IMG/VR virus record: IMGVR_UViG_3300042561_000228
Location: 1 to 33,710 of that record
Source: a virus
Reading direction: 5' to 3' (one strand)
DNA: 33,710 bases
The translations under genes and the position numbers were made by a program. Positions 28,101 to 33,694 of the stretch are shown piece after piece; the first letter of the stretch is position 1, and each line of letters opens with the position of its first letter. The notes beneath the pieces were generated by a model. It made no database searches, had not been told where the DNA came from, and saw nothing but the letters and a program-made list of their open reading frames with translations.

Positions 28101-28141
28101 ATTGGAGAAACCTCGCATGGATCTTTCTTTAATGTTGACAT
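22133..28141 (-). CDS. Giant collagen-like fibre with C-terminal S74 chaperone domain
   Basis: The 2002-residue product has three parts. Residues 1-130 form a compact N-terminal domain (KTWVFDHNLNSDLVLIQTYD onward) probably used for attachment. Residues about 131-1860 are Gly-X-Y repeats, mainly GTS, GSS and GTN/GSN triplets with almost no proline. Residues 1861-2002 carry a peptidase S74 intramolecular chaperone: SSENTKTDI, where the first Ser and the Lys five positions later fit the catalytic pair, then FSIGLIAEEVVKIYPEFV, and a final coiled coil (LIQGVKELKQIVDEQQITIN). S74 domains trimerise the fibre and then cut themselves off. If fully triple-helical, the repeat would span about 0.5 micrometres at 0.29 nm per residue. 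It begins five bases after a TATTTAT element, and the next fibre gene follows at once. Confidence 0.85.
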   Translation of the reverse strand: MSTLKKDPCEVSPIKLDNALYDYKKLTATFKDPTTELFLKIIDELRKIIYCRTSSQFFNNVATKQIPCDQKSKTWVFDHNLNSDLVLIQTYDENFNQLIPETIVLNNDNTATITFSFDACGYIIGVSGNISTSGTSGTGTSGSSGSSGEKGSAGSSGTSNTSGTSGTSTSSGTSGSQGTSGTNGEGGSSGQSGDIGTSGTSGENGSSGTSGSSGLLDGSSGSSGTSTTSGTTGTSGTRGSSGRSGTSGSSGTSGSSGTSGTSGTSGTSGTSGTNGTSGSSGTSGTSGSSGTSGTNGSSGTSGSSGSSGTSGSSGTSGTSGSSGTSGTSGTSGTSGSSGSSGSSGTSGTSGISGSSGSNGTSGTNGTSGTSGTSGTSGTSGTSGTSGSSGNSGSSGSNGTNGTSGTSGTSGTSGTSGTSGTSGTSGTSGTSGTSGSSGSSGSSGSNGTNGTNGTNGTSGTSGTSGTSGTSGTSGSSGSSGSSGSSGSSGSNGTNGTSGTNGTSGTSGTSGTSGTSGSSGSSGSSGLSGSSGSSGTSGSSGSSGTSGSNGTNGTSGTSGTSGTSGTSGTSGTSGSSGSSGTSGSNGTSGSNGTNGTSGSNGTSGTSGTSGTSGSSGTSGTSGSSGTSGSNGTSGTSGSNGTSGSNGTSGTSGTSGTSGTSGTSGSSGSSGSSGLSGSSGSSGTSGSSGSSGTSGSNGTNGTSGSSGTSGSSGSSGTSGSSGSSGTSGSNGTSGTSGSNGTSGSSGTSGTSGSSGTSGTSGSSGSSGSSGSSGSSGSSGTSGSNGTSGTSGTNGTSGSSGSSGLSGSSGSSGTSGSSGSSGSSGTSGSNGTSGSSGSNGTSGTSGTSGTSGSNGTSGSSGTSGSSGSSGTSGSNGTSGTSGSSGSSGISGSSGTSGTSGSSGTSGSSGSNGTSGSNGTNGTNGTNGTSGTSGSSGTSGTSGTSGSSGTSGSNGTSGTSGSNGTSGSSGTSGTSGTSGTSGTSGTSGTSGSSGISGTSGSNGTSGTSGSNGTSGTSGTSGTSGTSGTSGTSGTSGSSGSSGTSGSNGTSGTSGTSGTSGTSGSNGTSGTSGTSGSNGTSGTSGTSGTSGSSGSNGTSGSSGSSGTSGSNGSSGTSGSNGTSGTSGSSGSSGISGSSGTNGTSGTSGVSESSGSSGSSGTSGTSGSNGTSGSSGTSGTSGSSGTSGSNGSSGTSGSSGTSGTSGSNGTSGTSGTSGTSGTSGTSGSSGSSGISGSSGSSGTSGTSGSNGTSGSSGSSGSSGTSGSSGSSGTSGSNGTSGSNGTSGTSGSNGTSGSSGSSGISGSSGTNGTSGTSGTSGISGSNGTSGSSGSSGTSGSSGSNGTSGTNGTSGTSGTSGSNGTSGSSGTSGTSGSSGTSGTSGTSGTSGSNGSSGTSGISGSNGTSGTSGTSGSSGSSGVSGSSGSSGSSGSSGSSGSSGSSGTSGSSGSNGTSGTSGTSGSSGSSGTSGTSGTSGSNGTSGTSGTSGISGSNGTNGTSGTSGTSGSSGSSGTNGTSGTSGISGSNGTSGTSGTSGTSGTSGSSGTSGFSRDSGSSGNSATSGSSGTSGSSGTSGTSGSSGQNGTSGTNGTSGTSGTSGTSGSSGSSGISGSSGRNGTSGTSGTSGTSGTSGTSGSSGTSGFSRDSGSSGNSATSGSSGTSGSSGTSGTSGSSGQNGTSGTSGTSGTSGSSGSSGSSGTSGTSGTSGRNGTSGTSGTSGTSGTSGSSGTSGFSRDSGSSGNSATSGSSGTSGSSGTSGTSGSSGQNGTSGTNGTSGTSGTSGTSGSSGTSGRNGTSGTSGSSGTSGTSGTSGSSGTVGTSGTSGVSAGGGASASSGSSGISGTSGSSGTSGTSGISAPSGTSGISGGSFTDQPNYLVKTTGLTTLQSVNFLSVDGTTLTVVGTVSATTLIETSSENTKTDIMPLLPPQLDKIVLLNPVTFRYKNNNEFSIGLIAEEVVKIYPEFVSYDELGNISGINYSKLTAVLIQGVKELKQIVDEQQITINRLINK
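22562..27750 (-). repeat. 5.2-kb block of 9-base Gly-X-Y codon repeats
   Basis: The block consists of near-continuous repeats of 9 bases, or of nearly equivalent triplet pairs, on the plus strand of the type CCACTTGTA, CCGCTTGTA and CCACTTGAT. It encodes about 1730 residues of (Gly-X-Y). Because the period is a multiple of three and the units lack stops, several other frames stay open over kilobases. One interruption is visible near 24707, where GVSESSG replaces a Gly with Glu. Confidence 0.95.
22863..23541 (-). repeat. Higher-order repeat of 270-279 bp within the collagen-like block
   Basis: The rare string CCGTTTTGACC recurs at about 22863, 23133 and 23412, and the string TACCACTATCACGACTAAATCCG recurs at about 22951, 23221 and 23500. 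The spacings are 270 and 279 bases, both multiples of nine. In the protein this is three copies of a unit containing GFSRDSGSSGNSATSG. It indicates recent duplication of a 30-31-triplet unit. Confidence 0.9.
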
Positions 28142-28145
28142 TTCT

Positions 28146-28153
28146 TATAAATA
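28146..28153 (-). promoter_or_regulatory. TATTTATA element before the giant fibre gene
   Basis: The sense-strand TATTTAT ends five bases before the ATG at 28139-28141. No Shine-Dalgarno sequence is present. Confidence 0.45.
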
Positions 28154-28160
28154 TAACGAT

Positions 28161-28188
28161 ACGGTTAAGTAACACCGTGTAAGTGTTA
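28161..28188. promoter_or_regulatory. Two overlapping, mutually exclusive inverted repeats
   Basis: TAACAC (28170-28175) pairs with GTGTTA (28183-28188), and ACGGT (28161-28165) pairs with ACCGT (28174-28178). The two hairpins share bases, so only one can form at a time. They lie in the 69-base gap between the gp15-like and giant fibre genes. Neither has a clear T-tract in the minus sense, so a plain terminator is doubtful. Confidence 0.35.
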
Positions 28189-28210
28189 AAAACATAAATA
28201 TTAATTATAT

Positions 28211-29599
28211 TTAATTAAATAGAGAAATTGGTATTCTTCTCCACTGTCCTGCGCTGTATATATAAAAATAATTACCGTCGTAGCTTACCCAACCATCTTC
28301 ACCATAATCTGATGATTGATATGGTACTTGATGATAGAATTTGTCAGGAAATCTTTGAAATACTCTAAAAGCGGTATTTATTGGTCTTTTATTTGCAGTT
28401 GTGTAAATAGGATTGCCATTGCAATCGTATCCACTGATATAGGTTTGACTATTATAGTCATAATCAAATGTAGCAATTTCTCTTTTTAACCACCCCGCTG
28501 GATATTGATAAACATAGATATATTTAGAATCATATGCTAACCAACCATTTTCTCCATAATCGGTGATAGATTTTGGAGCTGGATGAAATGGTGTTTTGGT
28601 AACACCTTCAAAACTGGGTTGTATTTTATTATATCCGTCTAAATTTGTTACTTTATTTACGTTTAGTGCCATTGTACCTTGACCTGTTACATCTGTGTAA
28701 TCCAATGGACTATCTTTTAAATTGTTGCTATTCTTAATAATATTGTTTGAAATGTTTTCCATTTCACCTGCACTAGCAATTGCATTTTCTTGCAACATTA
28801 CTTTTCTTACTGTAAATAGCTTTTGAGTGGTATTTTTTACCCCGTCTAAATTTGTTATGTAATTTTCATTTAACAAATATGCATTGACATTTATATCAAA
28901 TGATGTTTTGATATTACGATCTTCACCTTCATTGATTTCTTGTTCGATGCTATAACTGTCTATTCTGGCTCTGAACTTAAATCTTTCTGCGTCTCCCCAG
29001 TAATCTTTAGCTGCATAATTGATTTGTTCCAACAGCTTATTGTTTTGATCTACATAATCAGTCCAAATGATACATTCGTATGTAATATTTACTTGAACTG
29101 GTAAACTTACACTGTAAATTTGTTTGGTTGGCTTGCTTGCAAACGCACCTTTGTTCATCAAATCAAATCTGTCATATTTGTTTTTCTCGCTATAATTCAT
29201 TATGGTTTCATAACTCAAATAACGATTAAATGTTGCAAGATCTTTGTTATTTTCTACACTTTTTCTACGAATCATAACAGCTGGCAACAATATTTTGCCT
29301 TGATTGTCTCTGATATGACCAAACTTTTTCATAGCAAACCATCTTTCTGGATTGCCATATATAATTGGCACCTTGACAACTTCACCATTATCGTTTACTT
29401 GTAGTCTTAAAGTACTATCTAATGTGTTGATAATAGCTGTATCAACGTCCAATAACGTTACAGTAAAATTCTTTTGTTTATCTGTATCACGACGAGTTGC
29501 GTTGGCTCTATTATAGAACTTTTTAACATCTGATTGCGCAGATGCGTTTTCAATAGGATTTGGTGGCGGATTTGTATTAGTATTTGGACCCCAAGACAT
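28211..29599 (-). CDS. 15: gp15-like tail completion / sheath terminator protein with C-terminal repeats
   Basis: The N-terminal 250 residues follow the T4 gp15 pattern. VKVPIIYGNPERWFAM at 75-90 parallels the FIRVPITYASKEHF of gp15. KILLPAVMIRRKSV at 102-115 comes next. The SVSLPVQVNITYECIIWTDY strand with a helix to about 200 follows, then an acidic EINEGEDRNIKTSFDINVNAYL. gp15 caps the tail and joins it to the head. T4 gp15 is 272 residues; this protein is 462. The extra C-terminus has two similar units at 348-375 and 431-459 (DYGENGWLAYDSKYIYVY and DYGEDGWVSYDGNYFYIY, each ending in W-x-R/K-R-x-I), 83 residues apart. They look like decoration domains exposed on the tail, perhaps binding surfaces. 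The gene follows the gp14-like gene by three bases. Family assignment is fairly sure; the repeat function is not. Confidence 0.8.
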   Translation of the reverse strand: MSWGPNTNTNPPPNPIENASAQSDVKKFYNRANATRRDTDKQKNFTVTLLDVDTAIINTLDSTLRLQVNDNGEVVKVPIIYGNPERWFAMKKFGHIRDNQGKILLPAVMIRRKSVENNKDLATFNRYLSYETIMNYSEKNKYDRFDLMNKGAFASKPTKQIYSVSLPVQVNITYECIIWTDYVDQNNKLLEQINYAAKDYWGDAERFKFRARIDSYSIEQEINEGEDRNIKTSFDINVNAYLLNENYITNLDGVKNTTQKLFTVRKVMLQENAIASAGEMENISNNIIKNSNNLKDSPLDYTDVTGQGTMALNVNKVTNLDGYNKIQPSFEGVTKTPFHPAPKSITDYGENGWLAYDSKYIYVYQYPAGWLKREIATFDYDYNSQTYISGYDCNGNPIYTTANKRPINTAFRVFQRFPDKFYHQVPYQSSDYGEDGWVSYDGNYFYIYSAGQWRRIPISLFN

Positions 29600-29602
29600 A
29601 AA

Positions 29603-30172
29603 TTATGTTTGTCTTTCTACTAGGTTAATTTTGCTTAGTCTTGTGTAATGAGTATTAACAATCAAACTCCAAGACTTATCAGGATGACCACCCAAGAATT
29701 GTTCTTGAACTACGTTATCAATTTCATAATAACGTTCATTGTAAAGCACCAAATCGCCAATTTCTGGGAAATAGTTCGTGGTAATACAATCACGTTCTCT
29801 AAATCTGTAAACAATATCTTGTTTTCTATCAGGTCCATATCCTTGATTTTCTGTGTTAATGTCTTCACGTTGCACCAAACAACTCAAGTCTATACCAGAG
29901 TAAAAAACCTTACCCTTGTCACTACTGCTTTCACCGTAGATATTGGTATTGGTTTCATAAGCTGCAATTTTAAATACTTGTACAACGCATTCGATTATAT
30001 CACCGATTAATTCAGAATTAACACTTCCCAAAAAATTTATATCTCTTGGAGAAAAGTATCTACCGGGAGAATAATTATTGTTATAAATACCCACATCTTT
30101 ACGTGTAGATGTCCAGTATTGCTTAAAAGCTGGATTTTGTTTAGGGTATTGTGGTGATACAGGTGCTGCCAT
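29603..30172 (-). CDS. 14: gp14-like neck protein
   Basis: The 189-residue product sits between gp13- and gp15-like genes, the T4 order. Its C-terminal half carries the gp14 pattern: NYFPEIGDLVLYNERYYEIDNV at 133-154, then a VVQEQF segment and SWSLIVNTHYTRLSKINL. T4 gp14 (256 residues) belongs to the neck that closes the head and connects to the tail. This version is shorter. An AGGA Shine-Dalgarno-like site lies six bases before the ATG, and the upstream gp13-like gene stops three bases before the start, which argues for co-translation. No cysteine cluster, membrane segment or signal is present beyond two isolated cysteines. The call rests on order plus the EIGDL segment and is likely. Confidence 0.75.
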   Translation of the reverse strand: MAAPVSPQYPKQNPAFKQYWTSTRKDVGIYNNNYSPGRYFSPRDINFLGSVNSELIGDIIECVVQVFKIAAYETNTNIYGESSSDKGKVFYSGIDLSCLVQREDINTENQGYGPDRKQDIVYRFRERDCITTNYFPEIGDLVLYNERYYEIDNVVQEQFLGGHPDKSWSLIVNTHYTRLSKINLVERQT

Positions 30173-30175
30173 AAA

Positions 30176-31405
30176 TTATCCTATATAAATGTGTAGTGGT
30201 ACTCTGGAAAGCATCTTATTCATTTCTTCGCTTTCCTTACCTTTATTTTCCAATTGATTGACTCGCAAGGTTTTTTCCAACATATCTCTCAATTTATCAA
30301 GCAATGTGTCTTTTTCCTCCTTGGCTTCAGAACGTAACTCCGCACCGTCAAGAGTTACTTCGCCACCTGGAATTGGTACTGTACTATATTTTTGTAATAT
30401 ACGTCCCAATGTTTCTTTGCACAAAGCCAAGAAATATTTCTTGATCCACTGTTTGCCTGGTTGATTTATCTTACAATATGTACAGTATTCGTATGGTATA
30501 TCACTTGGATCGCTAATGTATTCATAACGAGATCCACTATAAAAGTTGGTAATATCACGTTCACTTTCAACTATATAATCTATATAAACTTTGAAATTGT
30601 CGGTTGGAATTGGAAATATTCTCAACTTATTATTACCTAGAATTTCAAAACTATATGCGCTTTTACGAACCATATCATTAAACTCAATAGCTTGTACACG
30701 TTCCAAGTCTTCAAAGATCGGAGTCATTAAGAATTGTGTAGCAGGACTGTATGCGCTAAATCCCATTTCTGTTAGTACGTTACTATAACTCATACCAGTC
30801 ATACTAAACGGATCATAAATACGAGCAATTGCTGGCGGTCTTTGGTGAAATACACGTTTAACTTCGATACGAGAGCCTGTCAAGTGTTCAATATCTTTAC
30901 CAATCAATTGATTTAAGTCATAAACTTGTTGTGTGCTGCTTGGATTAACACTGCCACTGACAGTAATATAATTGCGTTTAACTTCATATTCGCCACCAAC
31001 AAGTGCTTCTGCACCATATTGTTTGCTCAATTGAATTATAAAAGGCAATCCTGTACTTTTTACTCCTAGACCTGTTAAATTTTTGTATTGGTTTTGTGGT
31101 AATCCTTGTAAATTTACCATATTATTAACGATGTTGAATTCGTTAACTACACGGTTATATTCCAATACAGATTCTTCAAAACAGGCATAAAAATTAACAT
31201 CGATCATTTCAATATCGACAATAGGATAACCCAAACGTTTTGCTGCCCACATAGCACTACTACTACAATCATTTTCAAAAGTAGTTTCGCCAGATCCTGT
31301 GTTACAACTTTCGCTTAAGTAATAACCAAATGGCACAGTGTTTTGAGTAACACTACTACCACTCCCAGGCCATCTTACCCTATCTTGATCTAAATTAGCA
31401 CTCAT
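30176..31405 (-). CDS. 13: gp13-like neck protein
   Basis: The 409-residue product shows the gp13 pattern of T4-like neck proteins. MWAAKRLGYPIVDIEMIDVNFYACFEESVLEYNRVVNE lies in the N-terminal third (shown here as adjoining pieces MWAAKRLGYPIVDIEM and NFYACFEESVLEYN). The C-terminal third has KKYFLALCKETLGRILQKYS and IPGGEVTLDGAELRSEAKEE, both strongly characteristic. gp13 forms part of the connector ring between portal and tail. The start ATG follows a TATTTAT element by five bases. The next gene begins three bases after its stop. Length is somewhat greater than T4 gp13 (309), mostly through a longer N-terminus. Confidence in the family is high. Confidence 0.85.
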   Translation of the reverse strand: MSANLDQDRVRWPGSGSSVTQNTVPFGYYLSESCNTGSGETTFENDCSSSAMWAAKRLGYPIVDIEMIDVNFYACFEESVLEYNRVVNEFNIVNNMVNLQGLPQNQYKNLTGLGVKSTGLPFIIQLSKQYGAEALVGGEYEVKRNYITVSGSVNPSSTQQVYDLNQLIGKDIEHLTGSRIEVKRVFHQRPPAIARIYDPFSMTGMSYSNVLTEMGFSAYSPATQFLMTPIFEDLERVQAIEFNDMVRKSAYSFEILGNNKLRIFPIPTDNFKVYIDYIVESERDITNFYSGSRYEYISDPSDIPYEYCTYCKINQPGKQWIKKYFLALCKETLGRILQKYSTVPIPGGEVTLDGAELRSEAKEEKDTLLDKLRDMLEKTLRVNQLENKGKESEEMNKMLSRVPLHIYIG

Positions 31406-31409
31406 TAAT

Positions 31410-31417
31410 TATAAATA
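31410..31417 (-). promoter_or_regulatory. TATTTATA element before the gp13-like gene
   Basis: The sense-strand TATTTAT ends five bases before the ATG, in a 57-base gap after the Gp88-like gene. It marks the start of the neck gene group. Confidence 0.45.
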
Positions 31418-31462
31418 TCTAAACAACAAAAATATACAGTTTATAATTTGTTAATTCACATA

Positions 31463-32782
31463 TCATATTTTTTCATCCGTTTTATCAGCTGTACCTTTCA
31501 ATTTACTTGATATTTTATTTAAATAATTCTTGATTTTATCTTTATAGATCTGTTTAGCAGTAATATTGTTTGGCTCTGTTGGTGCGCGATCACCCCAATG
31601 AATTTTTTGTGTAAAATACTTATCTCCAAATCTTTTCCTCAATTCCTTGGTTCTTATTACGAATGTATCTTCTGGTCCCTTATTTTGTATTATACCCAAG
31701 GCAAATGCGTCTTTTAATCTAAATCCCTTCATCTTTAATCCGGCGATTACACCCACGGGTTTACCTGTATCAGGATCAATTGGTCGATCACTATCGTCTA
31801 AAAATCTCAAATCGGTTCTATCTGCATCAATTACTTTATAACCACGATAATATTCTGGTAATTCATCAAATATTGCGGAAATATTACCACCAGCCTTCAA
31901 ATATTTTTCACATTCTATATTGTTTTGTAAAGTTTCTTTTCTTGAAAAAGTCATATGTGGTTTTGAAGGATCTTCAAGACTTTGCATTGCCCATTTAAAC
32001 ACGGCTGTATAGTCATAAAATTTAACATCTGGATTTGCAGATTTCCAACTTTCCAATTTTTTATGAAAATCAAGATCGCTCGTACCGTTTAATCTAACCG
32101 ATAACTTTAAATTGTATTTAGCAGCCACTTTTTTCAAAAACTCCATTTCAATTTGCAATCTTTCAATGAAGTCTTCAGGACGCATTGGATTCAATATTCT
32201 ACCACGTTTACCTTCGGGTCCGGGTCTACCTTTGCCATAAAATCTATCTATAATTTTTGGATCTGTAGGAATATTTTTCATCTCATCAGATGTCAATTTG
32301 TCACCAAACAACCAACGAGTTTTTCTAGCTCTTGCTGCTAATTTTGCTTTTAGATATGCAGGGTTACCAGCAAAATTCAAACAACCAGCGTTACATTCCG
32401 GACTTTTCTTTGGACACACTTCGTGACCTGATGAATCAGAGGGAGCCAAATATAAAATTGCAGTCAAATATCCTTTGTCATCTAAGAAAGACTTCAGTGT
32501 TTTTGGATCGTTTAATACACTCAACAGTTTTAATCTTCCTTGAGTGTCTCGGGCAATATTCTTCATTAATTCGGCCAACTCAAAACTAATAGGCTCCTTT
32601 TTGTTCGCTTCAGTCAAACATATCTTTAAATTGTTATCGGTATCATTTATAGCTTCATATAGAGATTGATTTACGCAATTTTTACATTCACATACAAACG
32701 TATCTAGTGGGATAATACTGTCATCAGGTAACCCAAGTGTTTCGTACATTTTAACTTCTGTTAATAAATCAATAAATTTCAT
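31463..32782 (-). CDS. Gp88/DUF7227-like protein with conserved cysteine motif and capsid-targeting-like leader
   Basis: The 439-residue product has the signature of the phage Gp88/DUF7227 family: CPKKSPECNAGCLNFAG at 123-139 (C123, C130, C134), RARKTRWLF at 151-159, SVRLNGTSDLDFHK at 228-241, KFYDYTAVFKWAM at 254-266, HMTFSRKE at 276-283, VIDADRTDLRFLDD at 317-330, and a GVIAGLKMKG near 344-353. The family function is not established. The three conserved cysteines suggest metal or iron-sulfur binding. An additional CECKNC lies at 31-36. The N-terminus MKFIDLLTEV resembles the capsid-targeting sequence of T4 internal proteins (MKTYQEFIAE, cut after the Glu by gp21). If the likeness is real, the protein travels in the head. 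It overlaps the cupin gene by four bases. Confidence 0.75.
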   Translation of the reverse strand: MKFIDLLTEVKMYETLGLPDDSIIPLDTFVCECKNCVNQSLYEAINDTDNNLKICLTEANKKEPISFELAELMKNIARDTQGRLKLLSVLNDPKTLKSFLDDKGYLTAILYLAPSDSSGHEVCPKKSPECNAGCLNFAGNPAYLKAKLAARARKTRWLFGDKLTSDEMKNIPTDPKIIDRFYGKGRPGPEGKRGRILNPMRPEDFIERLQIEMEFLKKVAAKYNLKLSVRLNGTSDLDFHKKLESWKSANPDVKFYDYTAVFKWAMQSLEDPSKPHMTFSRKETLQNNIECEKYLKAGGNISAIFDELPEYYRGYKVIDADRTDLRFLDDSDRPIDPDTGKPVGVIAGLKMKGFRLKDAFALGIIQNKGPEDTFVIRTKELRKRFGDKYFTQKIHWGDRAPTEPNNITAKQIYKDKIKNYLNKISSKLKGTADKTDEKI

Positions 32783-33045
32783 ATGTGTTTTGTTATTCTT
32801 ACTTTTAGATTACCTGTGCCTTTTATTACACGGTGGTATGTTTCTTTAGGTATAAATATTGTTTCTTTAAGTAATTGTGGTAAATTATTATCTAATTGAA
32901 AGTGCCAATTGTTATTTTCTATAACTTCAACGGTTCTGTCTTCACGATCTATATGCCATTCCAGTTCGTGAGTAGCTACATCGGAACTAAATTCTCTTAT
33001 ATACTGACTGTTACCCAGTGGGTTTTCTATAAACGGTAGACTCAT
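32779..33045 (-). CDS. Small single-domain cupin
   Basis: The 88-residue product has a compact cupin pattern: ELEWHIDREDRTVEVIEN at 27-44, NWHFQLDN, then ETIFIPKETYHRVIKGTGNLKVRI at 61-84 (shown as the adjacent parts ETIFIPKETYHRV and GTGNLKVRI). Candidate metal ligands are H31 and H71 with nearby acids. Proteins of this short type are frequent in aquatic T4-like phages. The ATG overlaps the upstream stop by one base (TAATG), and its own stop overlaps the Gp88-like ATG by four bases. The three genes are therefore tightly coupled. Substrate and ligand are unknown. Confidence 0.7.
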   Translation of the reverse strand: MSLPFIENPLGNSQYIREFSSDVATHELEWHIDREDRTVEVIENNNWHFQLDNNLPQLLKETIFIPKETYHRVIKGTGNLKVRITKHI

Positions 33046-33653
33046 TACCAGTATTTACCTTTACCTTTATTACCCAACGATTTCATTCTATGACTTCTGC
33101 AACTCCAATATCCAGCCGTTGTTCTATCTTTCTTTTGACTACATCTGTGTCTAGCTGCAAAACTCTTACGACGAGCCTTGCTACTAGCTCTGCTTCTCAT
33201 ATTTGGATCTCCAAATGTTACTTTTTTAACTTTGCCATTCTTAGATTTAACATATACAGCATATTTTTTAGGACCGCCGGGTGTTCTAAATGGTCTACTT
33301 AAATTAACAGTGCGTCCTCTATGCTTAAGTTCCATCAATAAATCTTCTTCGTCTTCGATAGGCGCATCCAAATACACTTCTCTACCTTCAAATATAGCCT
33401 TTTTACCCAAATCACTTTCAACCAATTCAGCGTCAGCGTCACACAATTCTATTAAATTTTGAAAATACAAAGTACGAACTTCTTCGATTAAATCAAAATA
33501 AGACTCACTATAGGTTCTAAAAATGTTTTCGCTAAGTGGAATTTTATTGTCAATATGATAACGTAAATAAGAACTCATCACTGGTTCTATGTTCTTAGGA
33601 TGTGCCATCGGACACAACGAATCGTTCTCTATTAAGTCATTAAGTTTGATCAT
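33045..33653 (-). CDS. DUF5872-like protein with capsid-targeting-like leader
   Basis: The 202-residue product ends in a basic domain typical of the DUF5872 type: PGGPKKYAVYVKSKNGKVKK near 124-143, VTFGDPNMRSRASSKARRKSFAARHRC (adjoining pieces, around 144-170), and TTAGYWSCRSHRMKS near 177-191. Two cysteines and a His near this end may bind a metal. Residues about 1-110 are unrelated, acidic and helical. The N-terminus MIKLNDLIEN fits an L-x-E cut site similar to T4 capsid-targeting sequences. The gene is the first of a coupled trio followed by the neck genes. Both a late-promoter-like TATAAATA and a TATTTAT element lie upstream. Function is unknown. A DNA- or capsid-associated role is inferred from the basic tail. 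Confidence 0.75.
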   Translation of the reverse strand: MIKLNDLIENDSLCPMAHPKNIEPVMSSYLRYHIDNKIPLSENIFRTYSESYFDLIEEVRTLYFQNLIELCDADAELVESDLGKKAIFEGREVYLDAPIEDEEDLLMELKHRGRTVNLSRPFRTPGGPKKYAVYVKSKNGKVKKVTFGDPNMRSRASSKARRKSFAARHRCSQKKDRTTAGYWSCRSHRMKSLGNKGKGKYW

Positions 33654-33656
33654 ATT

Positions 33657-33694
33657 GATAAATATTAGTTTTATTATAAAAAATAATATTTATA
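33657..33694 (-). promoter_or_regulatory. Late-promoter-like TATAAATA with downstream TATTTAT element
   Basis: In the minus sense an exact match to the T4 late promoter core TATAAATA lies at 33687-33694, about 33 bases before the ATG. A TATTTAT element lies closer in and ends four bases before the ATG. The 57 bases from the ATG to the window edge hold nothing else recognisable. Confidence 0.5.

Noticed and set aside
3746-33664. Plus-strand TATAAATA matches read as T4-type late promoters
   Set aside because: In this orientation they would drive transcription away from the genes into antisense. No plus-strand gene is supported, so the sense-strand TATTTAT reading is preferred.
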